A stretch of 64,000 bases of DNA. It comes from Pseudomonadota bacterium. GTDB lineage: Bacteria; Bdellovibrionota_C; UBA2361; SZUA-149; DAOLCO01. The stretch covers positions 62,001 to 126,000 of the forward strand of contig JAIYCX010000036.1 in NCBI GenBank assembly GCA_027487795.1, written 5' to 3'. Positions 18,301 to 26,793 of this stretch are shown piece after piece. The number at the start of each line of letters is the position of its first letter. The first letter of the stretch is position 1. The notes beneath the pieces were generated by a model. It was given only the letters and a program-made list of their open reading frames with translations. It searched no databases and was not told where the DNA came from. A program made the translations under genes and the position numbers.

Positions 18301-18732
18301 CTAAGCAGCTAATTTTTCATCTAGATTGAAATTTTCATCTAGACCTGAGCTCTTATCTACTACTACTCTATGGGTAGATAACTTCTCTTTTCTTTTCCTT
18401 AATTGTGTCTCTAATGTATCTGCTAATTTATCTATAGATGAGTACATTTCATTTGTTGTAGCTTTAGCCATCATATCTATGCCATCAGCTACAAAATGAA
18501 CTTCTGCAACTTTATTTAATTTTTCAACCGTAAAAACCAAATGTACATCTCCAAAACCATGGTAATATTTTGAAATTCTCTGGGTTAGTTTATCTATAGC
18601 TATTCTTTTCATCGAGGGACTCGGATCAAGATGTCTAAAGGTTACTGAAAAATTTAATTCAGCATCTATAACTAACTCATCTCTGTTATTTAACACTTCC
18701 TTGTTAAATGATTTACCTAGGTTTTTTCTCAT
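18301..18732 (-). CDS. hpf: Ribosome hibernation promoting factor (short HPF/RaiA family)
   Basis: Binds the 30S decoding centre to inactivate ribosomes in stationary phase. The beta-alpha-beta-beta-beta-alpha domain is visible: FSVTFRHLDPSPSMKRIAIDKL, then HLVFTVEKLNKVAEVHF, then MYSSIDKLADTLETQLRKRKEK. An extra 25-residue N-terminal leader and a short C-terminal tail are present, but there is no long-form dimerisation domain. Its GGAGAG ribosome binding site lies inside a strong inverted repeat, listed separately. It is downstream of rpoN, as in many Proteobacteria. Confidence 0.93.
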   Translation of the reverse strand: MRKNLGKSFNKEVLNNRDELVIDAELNFSVTFRHLDPSPSMKRIAIDKLTQRISKYYHGFGDVHLVFTVEKLNKVAEVHFVADGIDMMAKATTNEMYSSIDKLADTLETQLRKRKEKLSTHRVVVDKSSGLDENFNLDEKLAA

Positions 18733-18736
18733 GCGA

Positions 18737-18786
18737 AACTCTCCTACTGGTTGTTATACATCCAGTATACACGTCCTCGGAGAGTT
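18737..18786 (-). promoter_or_regulatory. Nested hairpin over the hpf ribosome binding site
   Basis: In the 60-base gap between rpoN and hpf, AACTCTCC (18737-18744) and GGAGAGTT (18779-18786) are perfect 8-base complements. Between them TACTGG (18745-18750) pairs with CCAGTA (18762-18767). In the minus-strand mRNA, the GGAGAG that serves as the hpf Shine-Dalgarno (seven bases before the ATG) is therefore base-paired. This is seen in the sequence. Translational control of hpf, for example by growth state or temperature, is inferred. Confidence 0.65.
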
Positions 18787-18792
18787 ATTTAA

Positions 18793-20238
18793 CTAAAATA
18801 TTTTTTTTCTTCTACTAGATGATAGGATTCCTAACATTTCTCGGTACTTAGCTACAGTTCTTCGAGCAATATCGATGCCTTCAGCTTTCAGAGCTACTAC
18901 CAGTTGTTGGTCACTTAGGGGCTTTTTTAAATTTTCCTTAGAAACTAAGTCTTTTATTTTATCCTTAACAGCTTCTGAAGACATATCCCCTGCTCCACTG
19001 GATAAACCTGAGGCAAAAAAGAATTTTAACTCAAAAACACCATGTGGAGTATGAACATACTTATTAGAAGTTACTCTACTTATAGTTGATTCATGAAGAC
19101 CGACATCTGCAGCAACTTCTCTTAATACTAAAGGCTTTAGTGCAGGGATTCCTAATTCAAGAAATTCCTTTTGATGTTTCATTATACTTTCAGTAACTTT
19201 ATAAATTGTCTGCTGACGTTGATGAATACTTTTTAAAAGCCACTGAGCTGCTTTTAGTCTTTCAGTAAGATATTCTTTATCTGTGCCTTTTAAACTAGCA
19301 GAATTACTTCCTAGTATACTTTGATATTCCTTACTCAATCTTAGTCTTGGAAGACCAGAATCATTTAAAGAAATTACGTAATCGTTTCCAATTTTTTTAA
19401 TATAGACATCTGGAGAAATATAATGGGCTGGTTCAACTTCATAATTTCTTGCAGGTCTTGGTTCTAAATTTTGTAATTCTTTAATAGCTTCGTAAATTAC
19501 TTCTTTAGGTTCACCTAGTGCTTTAGAAATATTATCATAGTTTCTTATTTCTAAATCGGCTAAATGTCCTACTACTATTCTCCAAACTAAAGTATCTCTC
19601 TTTCCTTGCCCTTCTAGCTGAATTCTAAGACTTTCCTCTAAATTTCTAGCTCCAACACCAGGAGGATCAAAGGATTGTACCTCTTTTAAAACTTCTTCTA
19701 TGAAGTCTTCACTATAATTAAATTCTTCAGCGATTATTGATACGTCTAATAATAGGAAACCATTCTCATCTAGATTTCCAATTATATAAGCCGCTACTTG
19801 TCTTTCTTTTTCATTTAAATCTGTAGTTTGTAGTTGCCAAAGTAGATGTGAAGATAAACCTTCAGGCGCTGAAATTGATCCTTCTAATGCAGAGATCACA
19901 TCCTCTGGTGGACCACTTCTTCTTGCAGTTTCATAAAACTGACCATTAAATTCAAATTCTTCTGCTCTCTGTTCTTGTCTTATTTGCGGAGAGCCATCAC
20001 CTTCAACGGAGTCACCGAAACTTATTTCAGAATGATCTCTTGGATTTTGCTCGCTTTGTTCTCTAGTAGTATTTTCAGAAAGTACTTCCTCTAATGCAGG
20101 ATTTTCTAGTAATTCTCTTTCCACAACTTCCACATAATCCTGATGTCCAAGCTGGAGTAATTTAATAGCTTGCTGTAGCTGTGGTGTCAGTACTAATGAC
20201 TGAGAAAGTTTTTGCTGTAATTTAATTTCTAATGCCAT
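18793..20238 (-). CDS. rpoN: RNA polymerase sigma-54 factor
   Basis: Region I is the glutamine/leucine-rich LQQKLSQSLVLTPQLQQAIKLLQL activator-interaction domain. A short acidic region II follows. Region III contains the core-binding and -12-recognition segments, and the RpoN box reads ARRTVAKYRE near the C-terminus, where it contacts the -24 element. The length of 481 residues is typical. It is the first gene of an rpoN-hpf-rapZ cluster. A sigma-54-dependent activator with a GAFTGA motif is encoded near 50-52 kb. Confidence 0.97.
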   Translation of the reverse strand: MALEIKLQQKLSQSLVLTPQLQQAIKLLQLGHQDYVEVVERELLENPALEEVLSENTTREQSEQNPRDHSEISFGDSVEGDGSPQIRQEQRAEEFEFNGQFYETARRSGPPEDVISALEGSISAPEGLSSHLLWQLQTTDLNEKERQVAAYIIGNLDENGFLLLDVSIIAEEFNYSEDFIEEVLKEVQSFDPPGVGARNLEESLRIQLEGQGKRDTLVWRIVVGHLADLEIRNYDNISKALGEPKEVIYEAIKELQNLEPRPARNYEVEPAHYISPDVYIKKIGNDYVISLNDSGLPRLRLSKEYQSILGSNSASLKGTDKEYLTERLKAAQWLLKSIHQRQQTIYKVTESIMKHQKEFLELGIPALKPLVLREVAADVGLHESTISRVTSNKYVHTPHGVFELKFFFASGLSSGAGDMSSEAVKDKIKDLVSKENLKKPLSDQQLVVALKAEGIDIARRTVAKYREMLGILSSSRRKKIF

Positions 20239-20307
20239 AATTATCTACATGTACTGCTAATGTTACAGCAATATTGATGTAGTTAAGTAGCTTTTGTATT
20301 CAAGAAA

Positions 20308-20323
20308 GACAAAAACTATGCCA
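20308..20323 (-). promoter_or_regulatory. Weak sigma-54-like promoter sequence upstream of rpoN
   Basis: On the minus strand the sequence reads TGGCAT-AGTTT-TTGTC, with the right spacing for a -24/-12 promoter. The -12 GC is changed to GT and the -24 terminal C to T. It lies about 70 bases before the rpoN start, so autoregulation is conceivable, but the match is imperfect. Confidence 0.2.
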
Positions 20324-20365
20324 ATTCATTTTTAAGTACTTAATTACAGTATATTAGATATGACA

Positions 20366-21577
20366 CTACTCAGGAATTAGCAACATTTCATGAGTCGGAT
20401 CTAGTGGGAATTCTTCAATTAAGTCCCTGATATCTTTTAGAGAAACTGATTTAATTGATTTGAGTTCATCCTCTAAAGAGATGTATTCCTCTAGATATAA
20501 GGAATCAAAGCCAATAGCCATCATCCGTCTCATAGTGCTTTCGCCTTGTATAACCATTCTTGTCGCTGTTTTAGTAATGGCTCTTTCAAGGTCACCAGTA
20601 CTAAAATCTAAAGGTGAAGTTACAATTTTTTTCACTATTTCGACTACTTGATCAAGTTTATCTGGATTCGTACTGACGTAAGAGTAAAAAATTCCAACTC
20701 CGTCCATTTGTTCACTTTCGACAGAAGCTCCATCTGCAAGACCTTTGTCTACTAGTTCCCAATAAAGCCTAGATCCACTACTATCCCCTAAGATAGTTAC
20801 TAAGACCTCAGCTGCATAAGTAAGTTTATGTCTCATATCTGGACCAGGAGCTAATAGCATCGCATGTGCTCTAGTTAAGTTAGGTCTAGTTAATATTTTT
20901 TTAACTGAGTTCTTTATTAGTACAGGATTATCTCTTGTAACACTTACATTCTTCCAGCTTCCACAATATTTCTCAGCGAGTGCAACTAACTCATTAAATT
21001 CAAAACCACCGCATACTGATAACACAATATTATTTGGAGCATATCTGTTAGAAAAATAATTAAACATCTGATCTCTTGTAAGAGCAGAGATAGAATCATT
21101 AGTGCCTAAAACAGAATTTCCGGCTGGATGATTTCCAAAGAAAGTACTCATCGCATTTTCTAGTAATACGTATGTAGGTCTATCTTGGTATAGTGCAATC
21201 TCTTCTAGAATTACTTTTTTCTCTACTGAGAACTCATGTGGATCAATGGATGATCTCATCATATCACTGAGTAATTCAAAAGCTTGTTCAAAATATTCAT
21301 TTAATACTGCCATGTAATAAACGGTACTTTCTTCTGAAGTAAAAGCATTTGCTTGGGCACCGATAGCACCCATTTGATAACTAATATCTAGTGCTGATCT
21401 TTTTTCTGTTCCTTTAAACATCATATGTTCTAGGAAATGAGACACACCAGCTAAATTAATATCCTCATCTCTAGCTCCTGTTTTCACAAAAAAACCAATA
21501 GCAGTGCTTACTGCTCCAGGAATAACTTCGCCTACTATTTTTAGTCCGTTACTTAAGACTGCTTGATGAAATTTCAC
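20366..21577 (-). CDS. M16 family zinc peptidase, catalytic member
   Basis: Pitrilysin/processing-peptidase-type metalloprotease of 403 residues. The inverted zinc motif HxxEH is intact at about residues 47-51 (HFLEHMMFKGT), and the downstream glutamate block is VILEEIALYQDRP. There is no clear signal peptide, so it may act in the cytoplasm. Its start overlaps the stop of the preceding M16 gene by 4 bases, so the pair is translationally coupled and probably forms a heterodimer in which this is the active subunit. Confidence 0.93.
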   Translation of the reverse strand: MKFHQAVLSNGLKIVGEVIPGAVSTAIGFFVKTGARDEDINLAGVSHFLEHMMFKGTEKRSALDISYQMGAIGAQANAFTSEESTVYYMAVLNEYFEQAFELLSDMMRSSIDPHEFSVEKKVILEEIALYQDRPTYVLLENAMSTFFGNHPAGNSVLGTNDSISALTRDQMFNYFSNRYAPNNIVLSVCGGFEFNELVALAEKYCGSWKNVSVTRDNPVLIKNSVKKILTRPNLTRAHAMLLAPGPDMRHKLTYAAEVLVTILGDSSGSRLYWELVDKGLADGASVESEQMDGVGIFYSYVSTNPDKLDQVVEIVKKIVTSPLDFSTGDLERAITKTATRMVIQGESTMRRMMAIGFDSLYLEEYISLEDELKSIKSVSLKDIRDLIEEFPLDPTHEMLLIPE

Positions 21578-22812
21578 AGATTTAAACTAAGCTCCTTCTC
21601 GCCTAAAACTACTAACGTTGTTTTTTCTAATCCAAAATTCTTTAGGTAAGATTCAATACCTTCTTTGGTTACATTTTGTATTCCTGCTTTAATCTCTTCA
21701 GTAGTTCTAACTCTGCCTAATGTCCATAAATCATGACCAATTGAAGATGCTCTGGAGAGGCTAGATTCAGTTTGCATTATTACTCTTGTTTTTAAATCTA
21801 CTTTAGAACGATTTAACTCATCTTGACTTATCTCAATGCCACCTTTTAGTTCGTTTAGCATAACTTCTAAACATTCTTCTCCGTTTTCAGGAGTAGTCCC
21901 AGCGTATGAAACAATATTACTTCTTCCTCGTATAGAGTTATGACTTGCCCCTACCCTATAAACCAAACCTCTTTTTTCCCTAACTTCTATAAAAAGTCTG
22001 CCAGACATACCACCTGACAATACATTCACCCAAACTCTTGCATTATAATAATCTGGATGATCCACAAAAACACTAGGGTAAGCTAGAGCGATTTGAAGTT
22101 GAGCGCTCTCTTTCTTTTCGTGAATTACTCTTCTTTTTTCAAAACCAGAAGAGATTTTAATCTCATTATACTTTCCATGCCAATCAGATATTAACGTCCC
22201 AACATGATCACGAATCTCTTCCCAATTAAACTTCCCAGCAACTGAAAGAATTGCTCCATCTGGAAGAAAAAAATCTTTTTTATACGCAATAATGTCTGAG
22301 ACATTGATATTTTCTAAACCTTCGCGAGTACCGATTGTGCTTCTTGAAAATGGTTTTGGATAGTATTCTTTAGTTAATACATCCATTATCTTACTTGCTG
22401 GTTCGTCTTCTATGGCATCAAGATCTTGTAATGCTAAACTTCGAACTGAATCTACTTCATCTTCTGGAAATGTTGGATTTTGTATTATTTCAAAACAGAG
22501 ATTTAAGGCATCTTTTAAATTATCTCCTAAGACCTGCGCAGAAAAGCTGCTAGCTTCCATACCAGATCCTATACCTTTCTGTAATCCTATCCTTTCACAC
22601 TCATCTGAGAGTTCTTTTGAAGAATAAAGTTTAGTGCCTTTAGTTAGCATTTCAAAAGTAAGATTAGATAAGCCAAGCTTATCTTCTTTTTCTTGAACTG
22701 CTCCACAAGGAATTAGAAGTGAGAATGCTGCGGATTGAACCCCTTCCATTGGCTCTGCTACCAGAACTAGGCCATTAGAATACTTATGTATATGTAAATC
22801 TCTTGTTGTCAC
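21574..22812 (-). CDS. M16 family peptidase-like protein, non-catalytic partner
   Basis: Same fold and length (412 residues) as the next gene, with the family's GLSNLTFEMLTKGTKLYSS region aligned where the HxxEH motif should be, but the zinc ligands are missing. The C-terminal M16 half is intact, including GGMSGRLFIEVREKRGLVYRVGAS. By analogy with mitochondrial and bacterial M16 heterodimers, it probably supplies a substrate-clamping half. It is divergent from the zinc-ribbon gene at 22912. Confidence 0.9.
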   Translation of the reverse strand: MTTRDLHIHKYSNGLVLVAEPMEGVQSAAFSLLIPCGAVQEKEDKLGLSNLTFEMLTKGTKLYSSKELSDECERIGLQKGIGSGMEASSFSAQVLGDNLKDALNLCFEIIQNPTFPEDEVDSVRSLALQDLDAIEDEPASKIMDVLTKEYYPKPFSRSTIGTREGLENINVSDIIAYKKDFFLPDGAILSVAGKFNWEEIRDHVGTLISDWHGKYNEIKISSGFEKRRVIHEKKESAQLQIALAYPSVFVDHPDYYNARVWVNVLSGGMSGRLFIEVREKRGLVYRVGASHNSIRGRSNIVSYAGTTPENGEECLEVMLNELKGGIEISQDELNRSKVDLKTRVIMQTESSLSRASSIGHDLWTLGRVRTTEEIKAGIQNVTKEGIESYLKNFGLEKTTLVVLGEKELSLNL

Positions 22813-22911
22813 GAACTTATGTATGCTTTTATAATGCTTGTTATATATCCTATTAATAAAAATTTAAGAATAGCTAATAGTTTAGTATAAGTAAGAATAG
22901 GAGAGTTATTA

Positions 22912-23208
22912 ATGGATGCTGATAAAATAATTTGTTATAAATGTGCTGTAACGCTCCCTTTTAAGCGCTTTGATAAGCCAGGGAGAAGAGAAACATGCCA
23001 ATCTTGCGGCTCTGATATTAGAGTATGCTTAAATTGTGCTCATTATGACTTAAAAGCATATAATCAATGTCATGAAAATCAAGCTGAAAGAGTACTAGAT
23101 AAGGATAAAGGTAACTATTGCGACTTTTTTACATTTTCTACTTCCGGAACTAAAAGTTCATCGAGTAAGCAGGATGTGAAATCCAAACTAGATAGTTTAT
23201 TTAAATAA
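22912..23208 (+). CDS. Small cysteine-rich zinc-ribbon protein
   Basis: A 98-residue protein with eight cysteines: CxxC pairs at 8/11, 29/32 and 39/42, plus single cysteines at 53 and 70. Two four-cysteine zinc sites are therefore likely. A basic, low-complexity serine/lysine tail ends in KSKLDSLFK. GGAGAG lies 9 bases before the ATG. It is not a family I can name with confidence, but the pattern suggests nucleic-acid or protein binding. The next small gene starts 24 bases downstream, so the two are probably an operon. Confidence 0.75.
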   Translation: MDADKIICYKCAVTLPFKRFDKPGRRETCQSCGSDIRVCLNCAHYDLKAYNQCHENQAERVLDKDKGNYCDFFTFSTSGTKSSSSKQDVKSKLDSLFK

Positions 23209-23232
23209 TAATTTTAATTCAATGGAACTTAA

Positions 23233-23451
23233 ATGAATAAAAAAATTAGCGAACAAAAATATTTTGAAGAATTTACAAGTCTTACAGGACATAAGGTAAG
23301 AGCGTCTACACGAGGAGACACGGATACTACAAAAGCTGGTATTATTGAAGGAACGGTATCAAACGCAATGTTTGATAGCTTTAGACTAAATACTAAAACA
23401 GGTCAGCAGATTATTCGATACGATGATTTAGTTTTTATTGAGAAGCTTTAG
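23233..23451 (+). CDS. Small hypothetical protein, possible Sm-like fold
   Basis: A 72-residue soluble protein. The C-terminal half reads as a run of beta strands, GIIEGTVSNAMFD, SFRLNT, QQIIRYDDLVFIEKL. This resembles an Sm/Hfq-like barrel, where a G...D...L strand pair and a closing IRYDDL-type strand occur. The G-to-D spacing is two residues longer than in Hfq, so this is only a suggestion. It follows the zinc-ribbon gene and overlaps the convergent secreted-protein gene by 17 bases. Confidence 0.65.
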   Translation: MNKKISEQKYFEEFTSLTGHKVRASTRGDTDTTKAGIIEGTVSNAMFDSFRLNTKTGQQIIRYDDLVFIEKL

Positions 23452-23797
23452 AATTTTTATTTAATAACTGATCAGTATTAACAAAAACAGCAGTAGGTAA
23501 GCTACTTGCTGTTCCGTTATTTGGAGTTGCTTCACTGGGCGCTCGCCCTACTGGAACTGGGCCACTAGTATTCCAAACTCTAACTTTTTTACCTTTAGGC
23601 TCAATGGCATCTCCTTTGTATTCTGAAGTAGAACCAGTTCCAACTTGATATTCTTGACCAGGTATTTGTGGCTGTATTTGCCCATGTGTTTGCCCCTGTA
23701 TTTGTGGTTGTCTTTGTGAGTTCTGAGAATAAGCAACCTTCCCAAAAATTAAAAATAATCCAATAAATTTAAGTGCTAAGAGTGTTTTAGTTTTCAT
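23435..23797 (-). CDS. Secreted glutamine/glycine-rich small protein
   Basis: Begins with a clear signal peptide (basic MKTK, then a leucine-rich core, then GKVAYSQ as the cleavage region). The mature protein is low complexity, with a repetitive Q/G/P stretch (QPQIQGQ, HGQIQPQIPGQ). The tail carries GKKVRVWNTSGPVPVGRAP. An in-frame ATG three codons upstream is possible. I do not recognise a family; a periplasmic or outer-surface role is likely from the signal alone. It lies directly downstream of aspS on the same strand. Confidence 0.65.
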   Translation of the reverse strand: MKTKTLLALKFIGLFLIFGKVAYSQNSQRQPQIQGQTHGQIQPQIPGQEYQVGTGSTSEYKGDAIEPKGKKVRVWNTSGPVPVGRAPSEATPNNGTASSLPTAVFVNTDQLLNKNSKASQ

Positions 23798-23830
23798 AAA
23801 AATCATTATAGCACAAATATGAACAAATTT

Positions 23831-25624
23831 TTAACTTTTATCTGCTAGTACCTTAATTCCCAATTCCATTAGCTGATCAAGATTTGCATTACCAGGAGCA
23901 CCAACCATGATATCAGTTCCTTTTTGAGTCTTAGGGAAGGCAATAACATCTCTAATGGACTCAGCTCCAGATAAGATCATCACTATTCTATCTAGTCCGA
24001 AAGCTAATCCACCATGCGGCGGAGCTCCGTAAGAAAGCGCATCAAGTAAGAATCCGAACTTTAACTTAGCTTCTTCTTCGCTAATGCCAAGTAAGGTAAA
24101 TATTTCCTTCTGTAAAGATTGATCAAAAATTCTAATACTTCCGCCTCCAATTTCTTGACCATTAAGAACTAAATCATAAGCTTTTGCTTTTAATTTAGAT
24201 GGATCGTCTTTTAATTTTTGTTTATCACTTTCATCAATGAATTTAGGAGAAGTAAAAGGATGATGTACAGATAAAAGCTTAGAGCTACTTGGCTCTAACT
24301 CAAATAATGGAAAATCTTCTACCCAAACAAATGATCTTTTGTCTGGATCTATTAACTCTAGCTTTTTACCTAAATGAACTCTCAAAGCGCCTAAGCTAGC
24401 ACAAACTACTGAGACTGAAGAAGCTACTGCTAAAAACAAGTCTCCCTCATTTAAAGAAAAAGATTTTATTAGCTCTGCATGATTTTCTTGATCAAAAAAC
24501 TTTACTAAAGGTCCTTTTAATTGCGAAGACTCTAACTTGAACCATGCCAAACCTTTAGCGCCGTAGTTAGAAACAAATGATGTTAATTCATCTAATGTGC
24601 TTCGAGAGAAAGATGCTCCATCTGGTATTAAAATCCCCCTGACTACTCCACCTAAACCAAGAGTTTCATTTATCATGTCACTTTTAATAGTTTTAAAAAC
24701 TTCAGTTACATCTGAAATTAATAAATCAAAGCGAGTATCTGGTGCGTCAACTCCGTAACGTAACATAGCATGATCATAGCTCATTCTAGGAAAAGGAAGA
24801 TTTAGTTTTTCATTTTCAACTTCTTTCCAAATTTCTTGAATAAGACCTTCTGCCATATCTTGAATATCTTTCTCATCAATAAATGACATCTCAATATCAA
24901 TCTGAGTGAACTCAGGCTGGCGATTTGCTCTGAAGTCCTCGTCTCTGAAACATTTTACTATTTGGTAGTATTTATCTAAACAAGAGCACATTAACACTTG
25001 TTTATAAAGCTGCGGTGATTGTGGTAAAGCATAAAATGATCCATGCTGCATTCTAGAAGGTACTAGGAAATCTCTAGCTCCCTCTGGAGTTGGTTTAGAT
25101 AGAATAGGAGTTTCAACTTCACAAAATCCTTTCTCATCTAAATATCTTCTTGTAGCTTTATACACAGAGTGCCTTCTTCTTAGTGTAGCTTGCATCTCTG
25201 GTCTTCTAAGATCTAAATATCTATGTTTAAGTCTTGTTTCTTCTTTTGTTTCATTTAAGTCATCAGGTGAAAATGGTAATGATTCTGCAACAGATAATAT
25301 TTCAGCTGATTCAACACAAACTTCAACTAAACCAGTCTTTAGGTCTTTATTTTCAGTACCTTCAGGTCTTTTTCTTACCTTCCCGACTACTTTTATTACA
25401 AACTCTGATCTAACTTTTTCTGCAATGGCAAAAGCATTAGCATCTTCAGGAGAAAAAACTAGTTGTAATCTTCCTGAAAAGTCAGCTAAGTCAATAAACA
25501 CAAGACCACCATGGTCTCTTCTTTTTCTTACCCAACCACTAACGGTGACATTTTGTCCAATTAGCTTGTCTTCAACTTCTGATAGATAGTTAGTCCGGAA
25601 TGATTGTCCGAATTCAACTGGCAT
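23831..25624 (-). CDS. aspS: Aspartyl-tRNA synthetase (bacterial type)
   Basis: Class II aminoacyl-tRNA synthetase. The N-terminal OB fold binds the anticodon (VTVSGWVRKRRDHGGLVFIDL). Motif 2 with the flexible aspartate-binding region is present (FRDEDFRANRQPEFTQIDIEMSF, also QSPQLYKQ). The bacterial GAD insertion lies between motifs 2 and 3, and motif 3 ends in FGLDRIVMIL. The length of 597 residues is normal for the bacterial type. Whether it is discriminating cannot be decided from sequence alone. It follows the TPR gene by 32 bases. Confidence 0.98.
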   Translation of the reverse strand: MPVEFGQSFRTNYLSEVEDKLIGQNVTVSGWVRKRRDHGGLVFIDLADFSGRLQLVFSPEDANAFAIAEKVRSEFVIKVVGKVRKRPEGTENKDLKTGLVEVCVESAEILSVAESLPFSPDDLNETKEETRLKHRYLDLRRPEMQATLRRRHSVYKATRRYLDEKGFCEVETPILSKPTPEGARDFLVPSRMQHGSFYALPQSPQLYKQVLMCSCLDKYYQIVKCFRDEDFRANRQPEFTQIDIEMSFIDEKDIQDMAEGLIQEIWKEVENEKLNLPFPRMSYDHAMLRYGVDAPDTRFDLLISDVTEVFKTIKSDMINETLGLGGVVRGILIPDGASFSRSTLDELTSFVSNYGAKGLAWFKLESSQLKGPLVKFFDQENHAELIKSFSLNEGDLFLAVASSVSVVCASLGALRVHLGKKLELIDPDKRSFVWVEDFPLFELEPSSSKLLSVHHPFTSPKFIDESDKQKLKDDPSKLKAKAYDLVLNGQEIGGGSIRIFDQSLQKEIFTLLGISEEEAKLKFGFLLDALSYGAPPHGGLAFGLDRIVMILSGAESIRDVIAFPKTQKGTDIMVGAPGNANLDQLMELGIKVLADKS

Positions 25625-25656
25625 ATTTTCTCCTTAATTTAATCTCATATAGAGGC

Positions 25657-26793
25657 TTACTGGAAGCGCTCTAGGTTATTTCTAATTGTTGTTGATAAAG
25701 GAATTACTTTTCCCGCTCTTAAAAACATTTCTTTAGCTAAGTCTCTCTCTCCTAATTGCTCATATACAGCACCTAGATTATTTAATGAAAAACCATCATT
25801 AGGATTATTTTGTATCACATCTAAGAGTACTTCTTTCGCCTTATCTAAATCTTCTCCAATAAAACTAAGCGCATAACCATATGCCCTAGCAATTTGTAAA
25901 TCCTTTTTATTTTTTGAATAATTTTCTTTAAGAATATTCAAACTACTTTCTCCAAGACCGTTCTTAACATCTGAAACAGCTTTTAAAGAAGAGTACATAC
26001 TATCAGATAATTTATCTTTTGATCTTGAAAGCAAATCATCTGCAAGTCTATTTTCACCTAAATATAAATTCACAGTTACCTGTAATGCTATAACATCTGG
26101 ATTAGAAGGTTGTATAAACATTGCTTGTTCTATGACTTTTTTTGCTTCAGTAAACTCATCTCTAATTAATAATAATCTAGCTAAGTATATAGCAGCTGAG
26201 ACTTGTTTATTATCTTTTTGTAGAGCTGTTTTATAACTAAGAAGTGCTTCATCTTGTCTAGATAATCCCTCTAAACTTACTCCCAAATTTAAATATAAAC
26301 TAGAAATATTAGAGTCTTCTTGAATACCCTGCCTCAATAAATCTTCAGCCTCACTGAATTTGCCTGTAGATATATAAACAATAGCTAATCCTTGTAATAG
26401 CTGCCAATTACCAGAATATTTACCAATCGCATCTTTAAATGAGGACTCAGCTCCGACATAATCTTTTTTTCCTAACTGTGAAAAAGCTATACCAAGAACA
26501 TGTTCTAATCTATTTTTAATTTTATCTGCTTTTTTAAATTTCTCTTCAGCTTCAATATATTGACCATGAGATAGATAAAATCTACCAAATTCATAATAAC
26601 TTTCCACCAAATCTGGACAAAGAGAAATCGCTTTATTTAAATTTTCTTCTGTCTCTTGTTTAGTAAAAGTTGGTATGACTGCCTTCTTAACTAAAGAAAG
26701 TGCTTCTTTACAATCTTCAGATCTAGCTGAGAATGGAATGAATATTAAGCAAATTGCTACACTAAAGATTTTTTTTCTTATATTTCTTTTCAT
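25657..26793 (-). CDS. TPR-repeat periplasmic/envelope protein
   Basis: A signal peptide (residues 1-25, ending near FSARSE) is followed by about nine tetratricopeptide-like units. These include YYEFGRFYLSHGQYIEAEEKFKKA, WQLLQGLAIVYISTGKFSEAEDLL, LYLNLGVSLEGLSRQDEALLSY and the last, FSLNNLGAVYEQLGERDLAKEMF. TPR domains scaffold protein complexes; the partner is unknown. The start overlaps the aminotransferase stop by 4 bases, so the two are coupled. Confidence 0.88.
   Translation of the reverse strand: MKRNIRKKIFSVAICLIFIPFSARSEDCKEALSLVKKAVIPTFTKQETEENLNKAISLCPDLVESYYEFGRFYLSHGQYIEAEEKFKKADKIKNRLEHVLGIAFSQLGKKDYVGAESSFKDAIGKYSGNWQLLQGLAIVYISTGKFSEAEDLLRQGIQEDSNISSLYLNLGVSLEGLSRQDEALLSYKTALQKDNKQVSAAIYLARLLLIRDEFTEAKKVIEQAMFIQPSNPDVIALQVTVNLYLGENRLADDLLSRSKDKLSDSMYSSLKAVSDVKNGLGESSLNILKENYSKNKKDLQIARAYGYALSFIGEDLDKAKEVLLDVIQNNPNDGFSLNNLGAVYEQLGERDLAKEMFLRAGKVIPLSTTIRNNLERFQ

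Noticed and set aside
23647..23720. Repetitive Q/G-rich codons considered as a CRISPR or tandem-repeat locus
   Set aside because: The repeats are imperfect, in frame, and part of a secreted low-complexity protein. No regular spacers are present in the window.
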